Positions 8,191-16,787 of a DNA stretch of 64,000 bases are shown here, in pieces (the stretch's first letter is position 1; every line of letters starts with the position of its first letter). A program made the position numbers and the translations under genes. Source of the stretch: Agromyces sp. H66 (GTDB lineage Bacteria > Actinomycetota > Actinomycetes > Actinomycetales > Microbacteriaceae); the NCBI RefSeq assembly GCF_004959775.1, contig NZ_SJZG01000002.1:186001-250000 (forward strand). The letters run 5' to 3'. The notes beneath the pieces are model-generated. The model ran no database searches. It was given only the letters and a program-made list of their open reading frames with translations, and was not told where the DNA came from.

Positions 8191-9735
8191 TCAGTCGTAC
8201 CTCGCCTCGGCCCACCAGCCCTCGAGATCGCGCACGAGGAGCCAGGCGCAGCCGTCGTCGTCGACGATCTGGAACCGGTGCACGCGCTTGGCCTGCTCGG
8301 CGTCCCACCAGCGCTCGACCACGGGCCACGGGCCGGCCCACGCGCGCACCGGCGCCGCCTCGCCGCCGCCCACGGCGAACCGCTCGGGCGACGCGGAGAT
8401 CGCGCCGCGGTCGTCGACGGCGACGACGGCACCGCGCTCGTCGAGGAGCGCGATCGGCAGCCGTTCGCGGAAGACGCTCGCGGGCGCGAGGGCGGGCAGG
8501 CTCCCGGGCCACGGCGCGTCGCTCGTGCGCTCGGGGGGCCGGTCGCCCCACGGCACGAGCACCTGCCGGTCGGCGAGCATGCGGCCCCCGCCGATCGCGG
8601 CGGTCACCACGGCCTCGTGCCCGAGCATGCTCTGCACGCGCGTGAGCCCGTGGTGCACGCGCTCGTCGGGGCCGCCGCCCCACAGGCCCTCCTCGTGGTT
8701 GCCCGTGGAGTCGACGCGCTCGGGGATGACGCGCAGCCGCACGATGGGGGAGGCGAGGCCCGTGTCGGCCGAGCCCGCGCCCTGCAACTGCCAGCGGATG
8801 CGGTCGATGACGTCGGCCGGCGTGAACCAGCGCGGATGCAGCCAGCTCCGGCTCGAGTGCCCGCCGCGCTCGTCGTCGAGCTCGATGCGCAGCCCGGTGC
8901 ACACGAGCCGCACCGCGCGCATGCGGTCGATGAACTCCTCGGCGCCCACGCGGAACGCGAACGCGAGCTGGTCGATGCGGTCGAGCGGGGGCTCGAAGTG
9001 CTGCTCGGCCTCGAACTCGGGCGGCGGCGTGCGGGCGATGACGCGGGCCTGCTCCCGCCCGGCGGCGCGGTCGTGCGCGAACGCGCCGGCCGCCCCGAAC
9101 CGGCGCCGCACGTCGGCGGCGGGCAGGGCGGCGAACTCGCCGAGCGTGCGCACGCCGAGCCGGTTCAGCAGGATGGCCGTGCGCGGGTCGACCACGAGCG
9201 CGACGGGCAGCGGCGCGATGAAGGCGGCGGATGCCCCGGGCGGCACGACGCCGATGGGCGCCTCGCCCGTGGCGCGCGCCGCCTGCTCGGCCGCGAACGG
9301 TCCGTCGGCGATGCCGATCCGGGCACCCGGCACCCCGTGCTCGGCGACCGTGGCGAGGAGGGCCGACGCCGCGGCATCCTCACCGCCGTAGTACCGGGCC
9401 GGACCCCTCGCCCGCATGGCGAGCGTGCCCGGCCGGACGAGCTGCACGCCGGGCACGGCGGCCTCGACGGCGCGCACGACGGGCTCGAAGACGCGGGCGT
9501 CGAGGTCGGCGTCGTACTCGAGCACGGTGAGGGCGGGGGAGCGGTACTGCGCCTCGCGGAGCTTCAGTCCGCGAGCGACGCCGTCGCGACGCGCGGCCGC
9601 CGAGCAGGCGAAGACGAGGCCGGCCTCGGTGAGCGCGATGGGCGCGGTCGGGTCGAGCCCGGTCTCGCGGCACACGGCGAAGACCGGCCAGTCGGGGCAC
9701 CAGAGCACGATGGTGCGGCCGAGGTCGGTGGTCAT
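8191..9735 (-). CDS. imuB: ImuB, Y-family polymerase-like mutasome subunit
   Basis: 514 aa. It begins TTDLGRTIVLWCPDWPVFAV and keeps the Y-family fold, with a C-terminal little-finger and extension ending in EGWWAEARYD. The N-terminal segment lacks the D-x-D type catalytic acids of active Y-family polymerases (it reads LWCPDWPV where DinB has an F-x-H-x-D-x-D block), as expected for ImuB, which acts as the beta-clamp-binding organiser of the complex. ATG 9735 overlaps the imuA stop in ATGA, so the two genes are translationally coupled. It precedes dnaE2 in the same SOS-type operon. Confidence 0.93.
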   Translation of the reverse strand: MTTDLGRTIVLWCPDWPVFAVCRETGLDPTAPIALTEAGLVFACSAAARRDGVARGLKLREAQYRSPALTVLEYDADLDARVFEPVVRAVEAAVPGVQLVRPGTLAMRARGPARYYGGEDAAASALLATVAEHGVPGARIGIADGPFAAEQAARATGEAPIGVVPPGASAAFIAPLPVALVVDPRTAILLNRLGVRTLGEFAALPAADVRRRFGAAGAFAHDRAAGREQARVIARTPPPEFEAEQHFEPPLDRIDQLAFAFRVGAEEFIDRMRAVRLVCTGLRIELDDERGGHSSRSWLHPRWFTPADVIDRIRWQLQGAGSADTGLASPIVRLRVIPERVDSTGNHEEGLWGGGPDERVHHGLTRVQSMLGHEAVVTAAIGGGRMLADRQVLVPWGDRPPERTSDAPWPGSLPALAPASVFRERLPIALLDERGAVVAVDDRGAISASPERFAVGGGEAAPVRAWAGPWPVVERWWDAEQAKRVHRFQIVDDDGCAWLLVRDLEGWWAEARYD

Positions 9736-10475
9736 CCGGTGGCCCTCCGTTCGATGTCGTCGAGGTGGATGGGCTCGGCGAGCCGGATCGACTCGGCGAA
9801 GCCGGGCGTCGGAGCCGCCGGCGCGAACTCGAGATGGCGCCCCGGCAGCCGGAGGCGTGAGCGCGTACGCCGCACGAACTCGCCGCGGCCGGCGACGCTC
9901 ACGACGACCTCGCGTTCGGCGAGATGCCCGTGCCCGCGCTCGAGTCCCTGCCACTCGCTCGTCTCGACGCCGAGCCGGGCGTCGCTGCCCGGCCACTCGC
10001 CCGCGACGAGCAGGGTGGTGCCGCGCTGGCGGAGCCTCGCCTGGACGCGACTCGACTCGGCGGGCGAGATCCGACCCGCCGGCCGCACGGCGACGACGGG
10101 GATGACGTCGGCGAGCGCCGCGACGACCGTGAGCCACTGGCGCCCTGGATCGGGCACGAGCACCAGTCGGTCGAGGTCGATGCCGAACCGCGCCGCGGCC
10201 TCGACGCCGAATTCGGGCATGCCCGCCACGGCCACCCAGCGCCCGCTCGCGCTCGGTCCGGCCAGGAGCGCCATGAGCAGGGTCGTCGACCCCTCGACCT
10301 GCACGACCGTGCCCTCGCGGAGCGTGCCGCCCGGCAGCACCTGCGTGAGAGCCGGATGCGTCGGCACGGCCTTCGAGTCGAGGCGCGTGGCCTGCATCCC
10401 ACGGATGCGGGCCTGCAGCTCCTCGACGCGCGCCGGCCGAGGGCTTGGAGCGGCGTGGGGAGCGGTCATGGTCAT
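9732..10475 (-). CDS. imuA: ImuA' (RecA-like mutasome subunit)
   Basis: 247 aa, usual size for the actinobacterial ImuA' protein. RecA-fold blocks are visible (VLPGGTLREGTVVQVEGSTT followed by LLMALLAGPSASGRWVAVAG), but the Walker A is degenerate (EGSTTLLM rather than GxxxxGKT), consistent with loss of ATPase activity in this subfamily. It binds ImuB in the translesion complex. A perfect LexA box lies 10 bases upstream of ATG 10475, and no Shine-Dalgarno sequence fits between them. A second in-frame ATG at 10469 is possible. Confidence 0.9.
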   Translation of the reverse strand: MTMTAPHAAPSPRPARVEELQARIRGMQATRLDSKAVPTHPALTQVLPGGTLREGTVVQVEGSTTLLMALLAGPSASGRWVAVAGMPEFGVEAAARFGIDLDRLVLVPDPGRQWLTVVAALADVIPVVAVRPAGRISPAESSRVQARLRQRGTTLLVAGEWPGSDARLGVETSEWQGLERGHGHLAEREVVVSVAGRGEFVRRTRSRLRLPGRHLEFAPAAPTPGFAESIRLAEPIHLDDIERRATG

Positions 10476-10485
10476 ACCCCAGTTT

Positions 10486-10499
10486 CGAACACATGTTCG
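10486..10499 (-). promoter_or_regulatory. LexA (SOS) box of the imuA-imuB-dnaE2 operon
   Basis: CGAACACATGTTCG matches the Gram-positive/actinobacterial LexA consensus CGAAC-N4-GTTYG without mismatch and sits in a longer palindrome, 10484-10501. On the minus strand TTGCCT (10511-10506) and GAAACT (10486-10481), 19 bases apart, bracket it as weak -35/-10 candidates. A bound LexA would therefore cover the promoter (inference). Confidence 0.93.
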
Positions 10500-10563
10500 A
10501 ATGAGGCAAGCCGGGAAGGCCGTCCGTCCACCCCCCGCGTTCGGGGCATCCCGGAAAACGGAA

Positions 10564-10594
10564 GAAGGCCCGGATCAGCACGATCCGGGCCTTC
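10564..10594 (-). terminator. intrinsic terminator of tRNA-Leu
   Basis: GAAGGCCCGGATC (10564-10576) and GATCCGGGCCTTC (10582-10594) form a 13-bp perfect stem with a five-base loop; on the minus strand it is followed by a T-rich tract. It lies just downstream of the tRNA and facing the imuA promoter region. Confidence 0.88.
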
Positions 10595-10604
10595 TCACAA
10601 CGCG

Positions 10605-10688
10605 TGCGCGAGGGGGGACTTGAACCCCCACGCCCGTTAGGGCACTAGCACCTCAAGCTAGCGCGTCTGCCATTTCCGCCACCCGCGC
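10605..10688 (-). tRNA. tRNA-Leu (anticodon GAG)
   Basis: 84 bases on the minus strand. The acceptor arm GCGCGGG pairs with CTCGCGC (one G-U pair), discriminator A at 10605. The anticodon arm is CTAGC-TTGAGGT-GCTAG, giving anticodon GAG; the long variable arm and T-arm (GGGGG-TTCAAGT-CCCCC) are typical of class II leucine tRNAs. The 3' CCA is not encoded. TAATGT about 45 bases upstream is a possible -10 element. Confidence 0.96.
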
Positions 10689-10788
10689 GTTGTGTCGGGC
10701 ACTCCGGTCTCCCGCAGGCCCGAGAGAAGACATTAGCACGGTTTCCGGGGGCGCTCGAACACGCGTGGCCACCCGTCACGAGGGCGGC

Positions 10789-10794
10789 TACGGT
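10789..10794 (+). promoter_or_regulatory. -10 hexamer TACGGT before the M20 peptidase gene
   Basis: Seven bases separate TACGGT from ATG 10802. The alternative start GTG 10793 overlaps the hexamer, which is why the ATG was chosen. Confidence 0.45.
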
Positions 10795-10801
10795 GAAACG
10801 C

Positions 10802-12127
10802 ATGGCCCCGACATCCGCAGTCCCACAGCCGACCACCGAACTCGAGGAGACCGCGGCGATCGCCCGGGACCTGATCCGCTTCGACACCTCGAACTACGGC
10901 GAGGGCAAGGCGAAGGGCGAGCGCGAGGCCGCCGAATACGTCGAGGCGAAGCTCGCCGCGCTCGGGCTCGCACCGCAGCTGTTCGAGTCCGAACCGCGCC
11001 GTACGAGCGTCGTCGCGCGCGTGCCGGGGCGCGACCCCGAGAAGCCGGCGCTCGTGCTGCACGGCCACCTCGACGTCGTGCCCGCCGATGCGCGCAACTG
11101 GAGCGTCGACCCGTTCGCGGGGGAGATCCGCGACGGCATGCTCTGGGGACGCGGCGCGGTCGACATGAAGAACATGGACGCCATGATGCTCACGGCGCTC
11201 GGCGACATCATCGGCGCCGGATCCCTGCCCGAACGCGAGATCGTCGTGGCGTTCTTCGCCGACGAGGAGGCGGGCGGCGGCCTCGGCGCGAGCTGGCTGG
11301 TCGACCACCACCCGAACCTCTTCGCGGGCGCCACCGAGGCGATCAGCGAGGTCGGCGGCTACTCGATCACGGTCGACGGCACGCGCGCCTACCTCCTGCA
11401 GACCGGCGAGAAGTCGCTCATCTGGGTGCGTCTCATCGCGCGGGGCGTCGCCGCGCACGGATCGCGGCTGATCCGCGACAACGCCGTCACCAAGCTCGCC
11501 GAGGCCATCGCCCGCATCGGCCGTCGGGAGTGGCCGCTGCGGCTCACCGACACCACCCGCGAGCTCCTCGCCGAGATCGCGGGCGTGCTCGGCGTGGACC
11601 CCGAGCAGGTCTCGCCCGACGAGCTCGCGCTCGCCACGGGTTCGGCGTCGGGGTTCATCACGGCCACGCTCCGCACGACCGCGAACCCGACCGTGCTCGA
11701 CGCCGGCTACAAGCACAACGTGATCCCCGACCACGCCGAGGCCCTCGTCGACATCCGCACCCTGCCCGGCGAGGAGGACGCGGTGCTCGCCGAGATCCAG
11801 GAGCTCGTCGGCGACGACATCGAGATCCGGGTCGTGCACCGCGACGTCGGGCTCGAGGCGCCGACCTCCGGTCCGCTGGTCGACGCCGTCAGGCGCACGA
11901 TCGAGGTGCACGACCCGGGCGCCCCGGTCTTCCCATACCTCCTGGCGGCCGGAACCGACAACAAGTCCCTCAGCCGACTCGGCATCGCGGGCTACGGGTT
12001 CGTGCCGCTGCGCCTGCCCGCGAGCCTCGACTTCCCGGGCATGTTCCACGGGGTCGACGAGCGCGTCCCGCTCGACGCACTATCCTTCGGGAGGCGGGTC
12101 CTGCGCGACCTGCTCCTCGGCTACTGA
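10802..12127 (+). CDS. M20/M25/M40 family metallopeptidase
   Basis: 441 aa. Zinc ligands and catalytic acids of the family are visible: LHGHLDVVPA (His ligand and catalytic Asp), GRGAVDMKNMDAMML (bridging Asp) and FFADEEAGGG (catalytic Glu-Glu), then the small dimerisation domain with VRLIARGVAAHGSR, and a final His ligand in FPGMFHGVDERVP. The family removes N-terminal residues or deacylates amino-acid derivatives; this length and the GRGAVDMKNM form resemble the ArgE/DapE-like proteins, but the substrate is unknown. ATG 10802 follows a leaderless-type -10. It stands alone between tRNA-Leu and uppP. Confidence 0.92.
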   Translation: MAPTSAVPQPTTELEETAAIARDLIRFDTSNYGEGKAKGEREAAEYVEAKLAALGLAPQLFESEPRRTSVVARVPGRDPEKPALVLHGHLDVVPADARNWSVDPFAGEIRDGMLWGRGAVDMKNMDAMMLTALGDIIGAGSLPEREIVVAFFADEEAGGGLGASWLVDHHPNLFAGATEAISEVGGYSITVDGTRAYLLQTGEKSLIWVRLIARGVAAHGSRLIRDNAVTKLAEAIARIGRREWPLRLTDTTRELLAEIAGVLGVDPEQVSPDELALATGSASGFITATLRTTANPTVLDAGYKHNVIPDHAEALVDIRTLPGEEDAVLAEIQELVGDDIEIRVVHRDVGLEAPTSGPLVDAVRRTIEVHDPGAPVFPYLLAAGTDNKSLSRLGIAGYGFVPLRLPASLDFPGMFHGVDERVPLDALSFGRRVLRDLLLGY

Positions 12128-12172
12128 CCGCGACCGGTCTCGATCCACGACCCCCGGAAGGCGGACGTCCCC

Positions 12173-12991
12173 GTGCTCGACGCGATCATCCTCGGCCTCG
12201 TGCAGGGCCTCACCGAGTTCCTGCCGATCTCCTCGAGCGCGCACCTGCGGATCCTGGGGGAGTTCCTCCCGAGCGCCCAGGACCCGGGCGCCGCGTTCAC
12301 CGCGATCACCCAGATCGGCACCGAGACGGCGGTCGTCGTGTTCTTCTGGCGCGACATCACGCGCATCATCTCGCACTGGTTCCGATCGCTGTTCGGCCGC
12401 GTCCCGCGACACGACCCCGACGCGCGGATGGGCTGGCTGATCATCATCGGGTCGATCCCGATCGTCGTGCTCGGCATCCTCTTCCAGGACCAGATCGAGA
12501 CGACGTTCCGATCGCTCTGGATCGTCGCCACCATGCTCGTCGTCTTCGGCATCATCCTGGGCCTGGCCGACTGGGCGGGCGCGAAGAACCGCTCGCTCGA
12601 CCGGCTGAACGTGCCGCACGGCATCCTGTTCGGCCTCGCCCAGGCCCTGGCGCTGATCCCGGGCGTGTCGCGCTCGGGGGGCACCATCACGATGGGACTC
12701 CTGCTCGGCTACGCGCGGCCCGCGGCGGCGCGGTACGCGTTCCTCCTCGCCATCCCCGCGGTGTTCGGCTCCGGCTTCTACCAGCTCTTCAAGAGCTGGG
12801 GCGAGCCGGCGGTCTTCGGCCCGCTCGAGACCGGGGTCGCCACGCTCGTCGCGTTCGTCGTGGCGATCCTCATCATCCACTTCTTCATGAGCTGGATCTC
12901 GAAGCACAGTTTCCTGCCGTTCGTGATCTACCGCCTCGCGCTCGGCGGATTCATCTTCTGGATGCTCGCCACGGGCGCGATCGACGCCTGA
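12173..12991 (+). CDS. uppP: undecaprenyl-diphosphatase UppP/BacA
   Basis: 272 aa integral membrane protein. The signature [18 protein letters not shown] near the N-terminus holds the catalytic Glu-rich block, and [20 protein letters not shown] holds the second conserved motif with its Ser and Arg. It dephosphorylates undecaprenyl diphosphate so that the lipid carrier of peptidoglycan synthesis is recycled, and over-expression in relatives gives bacitracin resistance. Start GTG 12173 has GGAAGG about 12 bases upstream, a long but usable spacing. It lies 45 bp after the M20 gene on the same strand and faces the PAC2 gene. Confidence 0.96.
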   Translation: MLDAIILGLVQGLTEFLPISSSAHLRILGEFLPSAQDPGAAFTAITQIGTETAVVVFFWRDITRIISHWFRSLFGRVPRHDPDARMGWLIIIGSIPIVVLGILFQDQIETTFRSLWIVATMLVVFGIILGLADWAGAKNRSLDRLNVPHGILFGLAQALALIPGVSRSGGTITMGLLLGYARPAAARYAFLLAIPAVFGSGFYQLFKSWGEPAVFGPLETGVATLVAFVVAILIIHFFMSWISKHSFLPFVIYRLALGGFIFWMLATGAIDA

Positions 12992-13033
12992 CGGCGTCGG
13001 CGCGGTGCCGGATGCCGCGGCGGCGCGTGCGGC

Positions 13034-13975
13034 TCAGGCGCCGTCGCGCGGTCGCCAGGGCTCGTCGCGCGGACCGTCGCCACGACCGTCGGCCCGACCC
13101 TCGGGCCCCTCGCCGCGACGGCGCAGGTAGCGCTCGAACTCCTGCGCGATCGCCTCGCCGCTCGCCTCGGGCGCGTCCACGGCGTCGCGCGCCTGCTCGA
13201 GCTGCTTGATGTAGCCCGCCATGTCCTCGTCGTCGGCCGCGAGCGCGTCGACGCCGGCCTCCCACGCCTTGGCCTCCGCCTCGAGGTTGCCGCGCGGGAT
13301 GCTGAGCCCCGTGAGCTCCTCGACCTTGCCGAGCAGGGCGAGCACGGCCTTCGGCGAGGGGGCGTTGTGCACGTAGTGCGGCACCGACGCCCACAGCGAC
13401 ACCGTCGGGATGCCGACGCGCTCGGCCTGGTCGGCGATGACGCTGAGGATGCCGACCGGACCCTCGTAGCTCGAGCGATCGACGCCCAGCGCCCGACGCA
13501 CCTCGGCGTTCTCGCTCGATGCGAACACCGAGAGCGGGCGCGTGTGCGGGGCATCCGCCAGCATCGCGCCGAGCAGCACGATGCCCTCGATGTCGGCGGT
13601 GAGCGCCGCATCGACGAGTTCGGCGGCGAATCCCTTCCAGCTGCGTGCGGGCTCGGCGCCGATGAGCACGTGCAGCGACCCGGCACCGGGGCCGGTCACG
13701 CCCTCCTCGTCGTCGGATGCGGGCATGCCGCTCGGACCGAGGATGGCCGCGCCGGGCCATTCGAGCCGGCGCGTGCCGTCCTCGCCGGCCACGACCGTCG
13801 GGCGCGTGAACTGGTAGTCGAAGTAGAGCTCGGGGTCGACCGAGGCGATCTCGACGAGGCCGAGGCGGTCGATGAGGAGCTTTGCGGCACCGGTCGCCGC
13901 CTCCCCGGCGTCGTTCCACCCCTCGAACGCGACGATGAGCAGCCTTCCGCCCTCGAATCCGGCCGGCTGTTTCAC
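13034..13975 (-). CDS. PAC2 family protein (proteasome-assembly-chaperone-like fold)
   Basis: 313 aa. The family is recognised by LLIVAFEGWNDAGEAATGAA at the N-terminus, WKGFAAELVDAAL, IVLLGAMLADAPHTRPL, SVIADQAERVGIPTVSLWAS and VPHYVHNAPSPKAVLALLGK. Bacterial PAC2 proteins occur throughout actinobacteria; their function is unestablished, and the name reflects structural similarity to a eukaryotic proteasome chaperone. The last ~50 residues are charged and likely disordered (RRRGEGPEGRADGRGDGPR). Start GTG 13975 is the only reasonable in-frame start. It is convergent with uppP and divergent from the HAD gene. Confidence 0.88.
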   Translation of the reverse strand: MKQPAGFEGGRLLIVAFEGWNDAGEAATGAAKLLIDRLGLVEIASVDPELYFDYQFTRPTVVAGEDGTRRLEWPGAAILGPSGMPASDDEEGVTGPGAGSLHVLIGAEPARSWKGFAAELVDAALTADIEGIVLLGAMLADAPHTRPLSVFASSENAEVRRALGVDRSSYEGPVGILSVIADQAERVGIPTVSLWASVPHYVHNAPSPKAVLALLGKVEELTGLSIPRGNLEAEAKAWEAGVDALAADDEDMAGYIKQLEQARDAVDAPEASGEAIAQEFERYLRRRGEGPEGRADGRGDGPRDEPWRPRDGA

Positions 13976-14036
13976 TCCTGGTGCCCCGCTTCCCGCCCCG
14001 GTGGACCCGGGACACCTCCACAATAGGGCGTGCCCG

Positions 14037-14042
14037 TAGACT
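14037..14042 (+). promoter_or_regulatory. -10 hexamer TAGACT before the HAD gene
   Basis: TAGACT is followed by eight bases and GTG 14051. It overlaps the coding extension from GTG 14030, so the downstream start is preferred. Confidence 0.5.
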
Positions 14043-14050
14043 TGCGGGTT

Positions 14051-14725
14051 GTGACCACTCGCCTCCCCGCCGCCGTCCTCTGGGACATGGACGGCACCCT
14101 CGTCGACACCGAACGCTACTGGATGGCGGCCGAGGAGGAGCTCGTGGAGTCCTTCGGCGGCCGTTGGACGCACGAGGACGCGCTCGGCCTCGTGGGCAGC
14201 GGGCTCTGGGAGGCCGCGGCGGTCTTCCAGTCGGCGGGCGTCGCCCTCGACGCCGACACGATCGTGGCGCGACTCACCGCGCGCGTGCAGGAGCAGCTCG
14301 CCGAGCACGGCGTGCCGTGGCGGCCCGGCGCCCGCGAGTTGCTCGAGGCGCTGCGCGAGGCATCCGTGCCCACCGCGCTCGTCACCATGTCGGTGCGGTC
14401 GATGGCCGACGACGTCGTGCGGGCGATCCCGTTCCACGCGTTTGACGTGCTCGTCACGGGCGATGCCGTGCAGCACGCCAAGCCGCACCCCGAGCCGTAC
14501 CTGAAGGCCGCGGCGGAGCTCGGCGTCGACGTGCGCGAGTGCGTCGCCATCGAGGACTCGCCCGCCGGCCTCACCTCGGCGTGGGCGTCGGGGGCGGTCA
14601 CGATCGGCGTGCCGAACATCCTCGCGCTCGAGGAGGCACCCGCCCACGTGCTGTGGCCGACCCTCGACGGCCGATCCGTCGCCGACCTCGCCGCCCTGCT
14701 CGATCACCGGGAGGCGCGCGCATGA
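14051..14725 (+). CDS. HAD superfamily hydrolase (beta-phosphoglucomutase-like)
   Basis: 224 aa. All four HAD motifs are present: nucleophile and acid DMDGTLVDTE, motif II Ser/Thr in ALVTMSV, motif III Lys in AKPHPEPYL and motif IV acidic pair in AIEDSPAGLTSA. The helical cap between motifs I and II marks subfamily I, like phosphoglycolate phosphatase and beta-phosphoglucomutase; the true phosphate ester is unknown. GTG 14051 is preferred over GTG 14030 because of the TAGACT -10. Its stop overlaps the trmI start (ATGA), so the two are coupled. Confidence 0.92.
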   Translation: MTTRLPAAVLWDMDGTLVDTERYWMAAEEELVESFGGRWTHEDALGLVGSGLWEAAAVFQSAGVALDADTIVARLTARVQEQLAEHGVPWRPGARELLEALREASVPTALVTMSVRSMADDVVRAIPFHAFDVLVTGDAVQHAKPHPEPYLKAAAELGVDVRECVAIEDSPAGLTSAWASGAVTIGVPNILALEEAPAHVLWPTLDGRSVADLAALLDHREARA

Positions 14726-15771
14726 TCGAGAGTCGCGGCGAGCGCAGCGGACCGTTCCGCGCGGGCGATCGGGTGCAGCTGACCGGTCCCAAGGGCCGCC
14801 TGCACACCATCACGCTCGAACCCGGCAAGCTCTTCCACTCCCACAAGGGCGCGATCGCGCACGACGACCTCATCGGCCTTCCCGACGGCTCGGTCGTGAC
14901 CAACCAGGCGGGTGTCGAGTACCTCGCGCTCCGGCCGCTCCTCAGCGACTTCGTGATGTCGATGCCGCGCGGTGCGGCGATCGTGTACCCGAAGGATGCC
15001 GCGCAGATCCTCGCCCAGGCCGACATCTTCCCCGGCGCCACCGTGGTCGAGGCGGGCGTCGGATCCGGCGCGCTGTCGCTCTGGCTCCTGCGCGCGATCG
15101 GCCCGACCGGGCGCCTGCAATCGTTCGAGCGCCGTGACGAGTTCGCGGATGTCGCTCGCGGCAACGTCGCGACGTTCCACGGCGCAGACCCCGAGAACTG
15201 GTCGATCACGCTCGGAGACCTGGCGGAGGCGCTGCCGCGACAGGCGGCCGCGGCATCCGTCGACCGGGTGGTGCTCGACATGCTGGCGCCGTGGGAGTGC
15301 CTCGACGCCGTCTCGACCGCGCTCAAGCCCGGCGGCGTGCTGCTCTGCTACATCGCGACCGTGACGCAGCTGTCGCGGGTGGCGGAGGCGATCCGCGCCA
15401 CCGGCTGGTACACCGAGCCGCAGGCGAACGAGACCATGGTGCGCGGCTGGCACGTGCAGGGCCTCGCCGTGCGGCCCGACCACCGCATGATCGCGCACAC
15501 GGGCTTCCTCATCACCGCCCGTCGGCTCGCGCCGGGCACTGAGTTGCCCGAGCTCAAGCGCCGCCCGTCGAAGACCGAGTTCAGCGACGAGGACGTCGAG
15601 GCGTGGACGCCCGGCGCGCTCGGCGAGCGGCAGGTGAGCGACAAGGCGCTTCGCAAGCGGGCCCGGGCAGCGGATGCCGCGGCCGCGAGTTCCCGCGCGA
15701 CCGAGCCCGGCGGGGCGGAGCCCGACGCAGGCGCTGCCGACCGCTCCGAATCCGCGGGCGAAGCCGGGTAG
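14722..15771 (+). CDS. trmI: tRNA (adenine-N1)-methyltransferase TrmI (m1A58)
   Basis: 349 aa. The N-terminal beta-barrel begins GPFRAGDRVQLTGPKGRLHT. The Rossmann domain has the SAM motif VVEAGVGSGALS at residues 108-119 and the catalytic-site block VVLDMLAPWECLDAV. It methylates A58 in the T-loop of tRNA. The last ~60 residues are Ala/Glu-rich and disordered. ATG 14722 has GGGAGG upstream and overlaps the HAD stop. In many actinobacteria trmI is followed by ARC/Mpa, dop, pup and the proteasome genes; here the next gene is the FKBP lipoprotein 43 bp on. Its TAG stop (15769-15771) is also the first half of the next promoter's TAGGCT. Confidence 0.94.
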   Translation: MIESRGERSGPFRAGDRVQLTGPKGRLHTITLEPGKLFHSHKGAIAHDDLIGLPDGSVVTNQAGVEYLALRPLLSDFVMSMPRGAAIVYPKDAAQILAQADIFPGATVVEAGVGSGALSLWLLRAIGPTGRLQSFERRDEFADVARGNVATFHGADPENWSITLGDLAEALPRQAAAASVDRVVLDMLAPWECLDAVSTALKPGGVLLCYIATVTQLSRVAEAIRATGWYTEPQANETMVRGWHVQGLAVRPDHRMIAHTGFLITARRLAPGTELPELKRRPSKTEFSDEDVEAWTPGALGERQVSDKALRKRARAADAAAASSRATEPGGAEPDAGAADRSESAGEAG

Positions 15772-15774
15772 GCT
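15769..15774 (+). promoter_or_regulatory. -10 hexamer TAGGCT of the FKBP gene, overlapping the trmI stop codon
   Basis: TAGGCT shares its TAG with the trmI stop codon. The start GTG 15815 is 40 bases on, so unlike the leaderless cases a short leader with GAGGA is expected. Confidence 0.45.
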
Positions 15775-15814
15775 ACCAACGCCCCTCCGCGACCCATCGA
15801 AGAATCGAGGATCA

Positions 15815-16750
15815 GTGCGCTCGTCATTCGCGCTCATCGCCACGGCCGGACTCGTCGCCGTGACGCTCTCCGGATGCGCCTCGGCGCCCGCTCCCCAGGC
15901 CACGGCCGGGCAGTCGTCCGACGCCGTCGTCGTGCGGGGGGATTTCGGCGAGAAGCCGAGAGTGGAGTTCCCGACCCCGCTCGTGCCCGGCGAGACGCAG
16001 TGCACCGAGGTCATCGTGGGCGGAGGCGAGCGGCTCCAGGAGGGCCAGCATGCGCTCATCCGCTACGCCGTCTACAACGGCGCCAACGGCGAGCAGGTCG
16101 AGGTTGCGGGCTACGACGATCAGGACCCGTTCGAGGTGACCCTGGTCGAGGGACTCATGCCCGGGCTCCGCAAGGCGCTCACCTGCGCGAGCGAGGGCTC
16201 CCGGGTCGCGGCCGTGATCCCGTCCGACGAAGGCCTGGGCGAAGCCGGCAACGCTGCGCTCGGCATCGCCGGAGGCGACAGCCTCGTGTTCGTGGTGGAC
16301 GTGGAGCGATCATTCCTCATGCGTGCCGACGGCTCGGTGCGCCTGTCCCGAGACGAGTTCCCCGCGGTGGTGCTCGCGCCCGACGGGCGCCCGGGCATCA
16401 CGGTCCCCAAGTCGACGCCGCCCGAGGACCTCGAGATCGAGGTGCTGAAGCAGGGCAACGGCGAGCTGGTGGAAGACGGTGACTCCGTCGTCGTGCACTA
16501 CACGGGCGTGCTGTGGAGCGACAACGAGGTGTTCGACTCGTCGTGGGAGAACGGCCGGCCCGCGACCTTCGTGGTCGGCGAGGGCGGCAACGTGATCCCC
16601 GGCTTCTCGGCCGCGCTCATCGGCCAGCCGGTCGGCTCGCAGGTCGGCGTCATCGTGCCGCCCTCGGAGGGCTACGGCGACGAGGGCAACGCGCAGGTGC
16701 CGGGCGGTTCGACGCTGTTCTTCGTGGTCGACATCCTGGGTGTCATCTGA
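15815..16750 (+). CDS. FKBP-type peptidyl-prolyl cis-trans isomerase lipoprotein
   Basis: 311 aa. A lipoprotein signal ends in the lipobox LSGC (Cys 21), so it is anchored outside the membrane. Two FKBP-like domains follow: residues ~60-165 (QEGQHALIRYAVYNGANGEQ) are degenerate, and residues ~200-311 keep the canonical blocks EDGDSVVVHYTGVLW, VIPGFSAALIGQPVGSQ and PPSEGYGDEGNAQVPGGST. It probably assists folding of exported proteins; tatA and tatC lie 2 kb downstream on the same strand. GTG 15815 is preceded by GAGGA and fits the signal peptide. An FKBP lipoprotein upstream of pafBC is common actinobacterial context. Confidence 0.93.
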   Translation: MRSSFALIATAGLVAVTLSGCASAPAPQATAGQSSDAVVVRGDFGEKPRVEFPTPLVPGETQCTEVIVGGGERLQEGQHALIRYAVYNGANGEQVEVAGYDDQDPFEVTLVEGLMPGLRKALTCASEGSRVAAVIPSDEGLGEAGNAALGIAGGDSLVFVVDVERSFLMRADGSVRLSRDEFPAVVLAPDGRPGITVPKSTPPEDLEIEVLKQGNGELVEDGDSVVVHYTGVLWSDNEVFDSSWENGRPATFVVGEGGNVIPGFSAALIGQPVGSQVGVIVPPSEGYGDEGNAQVPGGSTLFFVVDILGVI

Positions 16751-16787
16751 CCCGGTCGGCGGCGGTCGGGGGCAGCCCCCGGATGAG

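Noticed and set aside
4492..10623. A 2043-codon open frame on the plus strand
   Set aside because: It is the antisense shadow of dnaE2, imuB and imuA; high third-position GC removes stop codons. Its translation shows no domain and the opposite strand is unambiguously coding.
10605..10688. tRNA-Leu as an integration site
   Set aside because: No integrase gene, no direct repeat of the tRNA 3' end and no foreign-looking DNA on either side.
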